DNA of 64,000 bases from Phocaeicola_A sp045647865 (GTDB taxonomy: Bacteria > Bacteroidota > Bacteroidia > Bacteroidales > Bacteroidaceae): positions 41,859 to 105,858 of the forward strand of contig JAZRMW010000066.1 of assembly GCA_045647865.1 (NCBI GenBank). The letters run 5' to 3'. Numbering within the stretch: position 1 is the first letter of the stretch; each line of letters begins with the position of its first letter. The position numbers were made by a program, and so were the translations under genes. The notes below the pieces were generated by a model, which ran no database searches, was not told the origin of the DNA, and saw only the letters and a program-made list of their open reading frames with translations. Below, in pieces: positions 60,567-64,000 of this stretch.

Positions 60567-61589
60567 TTATCGTTGAACACGTCCGTTAGCATTACCACCG
60601 GCAAGACTTTCCACCTCATCTACAGAAACGAGGTTAAAGTCACCATTGATAGTATGCTTCAAGGCAGAAGCAGCTACGGCAAATTCAAGAGCCTCACCCT
60701 GAGTTTCCTTAGTCAGAAGACCATGGATCACACCACCAGAGAAAGAGTCACCACCACCTACACGGTCAATAATGGGGTTGATATCATAACGCTTGGATGT
60801 ATAGAACTCCTTACCATTATAAATCATAGCCTTCCAACCGTTGTGAGTAGCCGAGAATGATTCGCGCAAAGTAGAGATAACATACTTGAAATCAAACGCC
60901 TTAGCCATTTGCTCGAAAATTCCCTTGTAACCTTCTGCATCGGTATTACCACCTTCCACATCTGCGTCGGGTTTGAAACCAAGACAAAGTTCAGCATCCT
61001 CTTCGTTACCGATACATACATCTACATATTGCATCAAAGGACGCATGATAGACTGTGCCTTTTCCTTTGTCCACAATTTCTTACGGAAGTTAAGGTCAAC
61101 CGAAACTGTTACGCCGTGACGTTTGGCAGCTTCACAAGCCAATTTAGTCAATTCAGCAGCCTTGTCAGAGATTGCAGGAGTGATACCTGACCAATGGAAC
61201 CAATCTGCCCCTTCCATGATTGCATCAAAATCAAAATCACAAGGATCAGCCTCCGCAATGGAAGAACCAGCACGGTCATAAATCACTTTGCTGGGACGCA
61301 TAGAGGCACCTGTTTCGAGATAGTAGATACCCACACGATTACCACCACGAGCGATAAAATCTGTCTTAACACCATATTTGCGCAAAGCATTCACAGCAGA
61401 TTGACCAATTTCATGAGTCGGCAATTTAGTTACGAAATAAGCCTCATGTCCATAGTTGGCACAACTAACAGCCACATTGGCCTCACCACCGCCATATACG
61501 ACATCAAAAACATCAGACTGAACGAAACGACGGTTTCCCGGAGTTGAAAGGCGGAGCATAATCTCACCTAACGTTACAACTTTTCCCAT
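60567..61589 (-). CDS. kdgK: 2-dehydro-3-deoxygluconate kinase (PfkB family)
   Basis: 340 aa. It phosphorylates KDG to KDPG. It opens with G-E-I-M-L-R-L-S-T-P-G. The substrate strand is F-D-V-V-Y-G-G-G-E-A-N-V-A, and the catalytic PfkB signature is D-R-V-G-G-G-D-S-F-S-G-G, with Asp as base. W-S-G-I-T-P-A-I matches KDG kinases. It is divergent from the LacI-type regulator, the usual arrangement for local control. Confidence 0.94.
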   Translation of the reverse strand: MGKVVTLGEIMLRLSTPGNRRFVQSDVFDVVYGGGEANVAVSCANYGHEAYFVTKLPTHEIGQSAVNALRKYGVKTDFIARGGNRVGIYYLETGASMRPSKVIYDRAGSSIAEADPCDFDFDAIMEGADWFHWSGITPAISDKAAELTKLACEAAKRHGVTVSVDLNFRKKLWTKEKAQSIMRPLMQYVDVCIGNEEDAELCLGFKPDADVEGGNTDAEGYKGIFEQMAKAFDFKYVISTLRESFSATHNGWKAMIYNGKEFYTSKRYDINPIIDRVGGGDSFSGGVIHGLLTKETQGEALEFAVAASALKHTINGDFNLVSVDEVESLAGGNANGRVQR

Positions 61590-61698
61590 AATTGTATAGT
61601 TACGAATATGTTATAATTAAAAATCCATCTATATAAAGTACACACCATAACAGACTTCATCAAGAATCTTCCCGACAAAACCCACTTGTGTGCGAGCA

Positions 61699-61706
61699 CA
61701 AAGATA
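61699..61706 (-). promoter_or_regulatory. -7 box of kdgK in the divergent regulator region
   Basis: Minus-strand TATCTTTG, exact TAnnTTTG, about 110 bases from the kdgK ATG. The -33 has TTAG rather than TTTG, so activation or repression by the adjacent regulator is plausible. The rest of the 312-bp gap (61590-61901) shows no clear palindromic operator by eye. A strong AAGGAG ribosome-binding site at 61889-61894 precedes the regulator ATG, rare in this phylum. Confidence 0.45.
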
Positions 61707-61901
61707 CGTCATAATTTTCTAATCACCTAAAAAAAAGAGCAATAATTGACTTTTTCAAAAGAATTTTCCATGATAAAGCCGTTATTTCATAAATTATGCT
61801 TAAATTCGTGCCCGTTAACAAGACATACTCATCACATCGAAACAAGAATCAAAGGAAAAGGTGGTTTACCTATACCTTATTATATATAAGGAGAAGAAGT
61901 A

Positions 61902-62990
61902 ATGAACAATTTACCTGAAAGAGTTCGTATCAAGGACATTGCCCGATTGGCTGATGTATCAGTTGGTACCGTTGACCGCGTATTGCACGGCCGGCCAGGG
62001 GTTTCAAAAGACAGCAGGCAACGGGTCGAAAAGATTCTGAAAGAGTTGGACTATCAGCCTAACATGTATGCCAGTGCATTGGCCTCAAACAAGAAATACC
62101 GGTTCATCTGCATGCTTCCCAAGCACGATAAGGGAAGTTATTGGTGCAGTATCGAGAAAGGATTTGATCAAGCCGTCAATGCATACCATGATTTTCACAT
62201 TTCAGCTACCGCCTATTATTACGACCCCTACATTCCTGAATCCTTTGAAGAGTGTGCACACCAAGTAATCGCTGAAAATCCTGACGGTTTGGTAATTTCT
62301 CCTACCCTACCTGAAAAAACTTTTTCTCTCGTAGAGGAGTTGGACAAGATTGGTATTCCCTTTGTATTCGTTGACTCCAACGTATCCATTTTGAATCCTT
62401 TGGCATTCTTTGGCCAGAACTCTGTACAAAGCGGCCACGTTGCGGGACGTATGCTTATGCTCTTAGCCCAGCACGAGGGACAGGTGGTCATTTTCCGCCA
62501 CATACACGGAGAGAAATCCAAATTGATGAACCAGCAACGCTACCGCGAAGAAGGTTTCCGGAAATATATGGCCAAATACCATCCCAATTGCCAGATATTG
62601 GAGTTGGATGTAGATGTAACGCTTTCTATCGAGGATGCCTATACACTACTTGATAAATTCTTTGCGCAAAACCCCGGCGTCAAGAACGGACTCACTTTCA
62701 ACTCTCAAGTCGGTATCTTTGGCGAATATTTTGAACAACGCGACATCCGCGACTTTCACCTTTTAGGATATGACTTGCTCGAACGCAATGTCCAATGTCT
62801 GAAGAAGGGTTCTGTACACTTCCTGATAGCCCAAAAGCCTGTACAGCAAGGATACAACAGCATTGACGTACTCTGTCGCCACCTTATTTTCAAGAAAGAG
62901 GTGAAACAACTCAACTATATGCCCATCGACCTGCTGACGGCCGACAATGTGGATTACTATCTGGAAGCCCACGAATATATAAACGACTAA
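61902..62990 (+). CDS. LacI-family transcriptional regulator
   Basis: 362 aa. The N-terminal LacI helix-turn-helix (I-K-D-I-A-R-L-A-D-V-S-V-G-T-V-D-R-V-L-H) and hinge helix are followed by a periplasmic-binding-protein type-1 sensor domain (about 65-355; P-D-G-L-V-I-S-P-T, V-F-V-D-S-N, F-F-G-Q-N-S-V-Q-S-G and G-Y-D-L-L). The V-G-T-V-D-R form and this sensor type are common in Bacteroidetes hexuronate/KDG operons. It lies between kdgK (divergent) and uxaA (same strand, 36 bases downstream), so uronate or KDG is the likely signal. Confidence 0.93.
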   Translation: MNNLPERVRIKDIARLADVSVGTVDRVLHGRPGVSKDSRQRVEKILKELDYQPNMYASALASNKKYRFICMLPKHDKGSYWCSIEKGFDQAVNAYHDFHISATAYYYDPYIPESFEECAHQVIAENPDGLVISPTLPEKTFSLVEELDKIGIPFVFVDSNVSILNPLAFFGQNSVQSGHVAGRMLMLLAQHEGQVVIFRHIHGEKSKLMNQQRYREEGFRKYMAKYHPNCQILELDVDVTLSIEDAYTLLDKFFAQNPGVKNGLTFNSQVGIFGEYFEQRDIRDFHLLGYDLLERNVQCLKKGSVHFLIAQKPVQQGYNSIDVLCRHLIFKKEVKQLNYMPIDLLTADNVDYYLEAHEYIND

Positions 62991-63026
62991 TCCAAATAAC
63001 AGTAATACAGAAAAAAAGAAACCATT

Positions 63027-64000
63027 ATGGAAACGACCTATCTAAAAATCAATCCGGCTGACAACGTAGCCGTGGCCATCCAGCCGCTCAAAGCCGGAGA
63101 AACCATTACCATTGACGGACAAGAAATCAATGTATTGCAAGATACACCGGCCGGACATAAAGTGATGCTGACCGACCTTGCCAAGGGAGAAGATATCATC
63201 AAGTATGGCTATCCCATCGGCCATGCCATCGAAGATGTAAAGAAAGGCCAGTGGGTAAACGACAACCATATCAAGACCAATCTTGCCGGTTTGCTCGAAT
63301 ATACCTATAGTCCCGTAAAAGTAGAACTCGATATCCCCAACGAAGGACTGACCTTCAAGGGATACCGTCGCAAGAACGGTGATGTAGGTGTACGCAACGA
63401 AGTGTGGATTATCCCTACCGTTGGTTGTGTAAATGGCATAGCCAACCAATTGGCCGAACGCCTCCGTCAGGAAACAGGTGGCAAGGGAGTGGATGCTATC
63501 GTATCTTATCCCCACAACTACGGATGTTCTCAGTTGGGCGACGACCACGAAAACACCAAGAAGATTCTGCGCGACATGGTACTCCATCCCAACGCAGGTG
63601 CCGTATTGGTAGTAGGTCTCGGATGTGAGAACAACCAACCGGACGTATTCAAGGAATTCGTAGGCGAAGTGGACAGTGAACGCGTGCAATACATCGTCAC
63701 TCAAAAGATTGAGGGCGACGAAGTGGAAGAAGGCATGAAAGTTCTCCGCCAGATATACGAAGTGGCCAGCAAGGACGTACGCACCGATGTTCCCTTGAGC
63801 GAACTGCGTGTAGGTCTCAAGTGTGGTGGCTCCGACGGATTCTCAGGCATCACCGCCAACCCCCTCTTGGGTATGTTCAGCGATTACTTGATAGCACAAG
63901 GTGGAACCTCCGTACTGACCGAAGTTCCCGAGATGTTCGGTGCAGAAACCATTCTGATGAACCGTTGCGAAAACAACGAACTCTTCGAACAGACCGTAAG
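63027..64000 (+). CDS. uxaA: Altronate dehydratase, 5' part (cut by window edge)
   Basis: The frame is open from ATG 63027 to the window end (about 324 codons of a usual 490-500). The N-terminal SAF domain (1-95: L-K-I-N-P-A-D-N-V-A-V-A, G-H-K-V-M-L-x-D-L-A-K-G-E-D-I-I-K-Y-G) is followed by the dehydratase domain (G-Y-R-R-K-N-G-D-V-G-V-R-N, P-T-V-G-C-V-N, H-N-Y-G-C-S-Q-L-G-D-D, V-L-V-V-G-L-G-C-E-N-N and C-G-G-S-D-G-F-S-G-I-T-A-N-P). It turns D-altronate into KDG in the galacturonate pathway, feeding kdgK and eda nearby. Co-transcription with the LacI-type regulator is likely. Confidence 0.95.
   Translation, partial: METTYLKINPADNVAVAIQPLKAGETITIDGQEINVLQDTPAGHKVMLTDLAKGEDIIKYGYPIGHAIEDVKKGQWVNDNHIKTNLAGLLEYTYSPVKVELDIPNEGLTFKGYRRKNGDVGVRNEVWIIPTVGCVNGIANQLAERLRQETGGKGVDAIVSYPHNYGCSQLGDDHENTKKILRDMVLHPNAGAVLVVGLGCENNQPDVFKEFVGEVDSERVQYIVTQKIEGDEVEEGMKVLRQIYEVASKDVRTDVPLSELRVGLKCGGSDGFSGITANPLLGMFSDYLIAQGGTSVLTEVPEMFGAETILMNRCENNELFEQTV

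Noticed and set aside
63042..63704. 220-codon open frame on the minus strand
   Set aside because: Antisense to uxaA, whose plus-strand frame is open to the window end and matches altronate dehydratase.

Overview
The window looks like chromosomal DNA from a gut Bacteroidales, most likely Bacteroides/Phocaeicola-like. The evidence is: promoters of the TTTG-N19/20-TAnnTTTG type upstream of many genes; a methylmalonyl-CoA decarboxylase operon; DUF4270, DUF4450, DUF5686 and DUF2147 proteins; a PPi-dependent phosphofructokinase; and many Bac-type lipoproteins. I see no rRNA, insertion sequence, CRISPR array or prophage.

Layout. 1-2.7 kb: 3' end of a type-B carboxylesterase, a small TfoX-like remnant, a surface lipoprotein, and decayed accessory DNA with an inverted repeat and a winged-helix remnant. 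2.7-7.5 kb: the mce-mmdA-oadG-mmdC-mmdB operon (epimerase plus Na+-pumping biotin decarboxylase). 7.5-10.8 kb: fabI, a DUF2147 protein and an acyl-CoA/ACP ligase. 11.4-16.6 kb: an ABC transporter (permease and ATPase) divergent from a response regulator/histidine kinase pair. 16.7-18 kb: panC-panD. 18.2-20.6 kb: a shortened GT5-like protein and a DUF4270 lipoprotein. 21-25.6 kb: a glycogen/alpha-glucan operon (debranching enzyme, GT4 synthase, GH57). 26-28.8 kb: trpB2, a small winged-helix protein and a WaaP-like kinase. 28.9-45.3 kb: a carbohydrate locus on the minus strand (GH105, PL1 pectate lyase fusion, two tandem paralogous secreted proteins, a GH-like lipoprotein, a DUF4450 protein) with no SusC/SusD pair in view. 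45.8-58.8 kb: mainly housekeeping genes (DUF5686 outer-membrane protein, Crp/Fnr regulator, kdsA, lipid kinase, miaA, gap, an unusual short guaA, rsmE, DUF151 protein, GH25, pfp). 59-59.5 kb: a four-tRNA cluster (Gly-Leu-Leu-Gly). 59.7-64 kb: hexuronate catabolism (eda, kdgK, a LacI-type regulator, the 5' part of uxaA).

How it fits together. The pectate lyase/GH105 locus would release unsaturated galacturonides outside the cytoplasm. The uxaA-kdgK-eda group at the right edge is the matching cytoplasmic route from altronate through KDG to pyruvate and glyceraldehyde-3-phosphate, which feeds gap and pfp. The succinate-to-propionate module at the left is the usual fermentative end of this metabolism in Bacteroidales.

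Most unusual observations: (1) two near-identical short transcription units (32377-32441 and 55973-56041, minus strand), each with its own promoter and terminator and a 30-nt identical core, which look like a paralogous small-RNA family; (2) a GMP synthase whose glutaminase domain has lost the catalytic Cys and about 80 residues; (3) a 125-bp non-coding repeat at 11120 and 27476; (4) a pectate lyase fused to autotransporter-type repeats and a type-9-like sorting tail; (5) an OadG subunit carrying an N-terminal lipoprotein signal and a lamin-tail-like domain.
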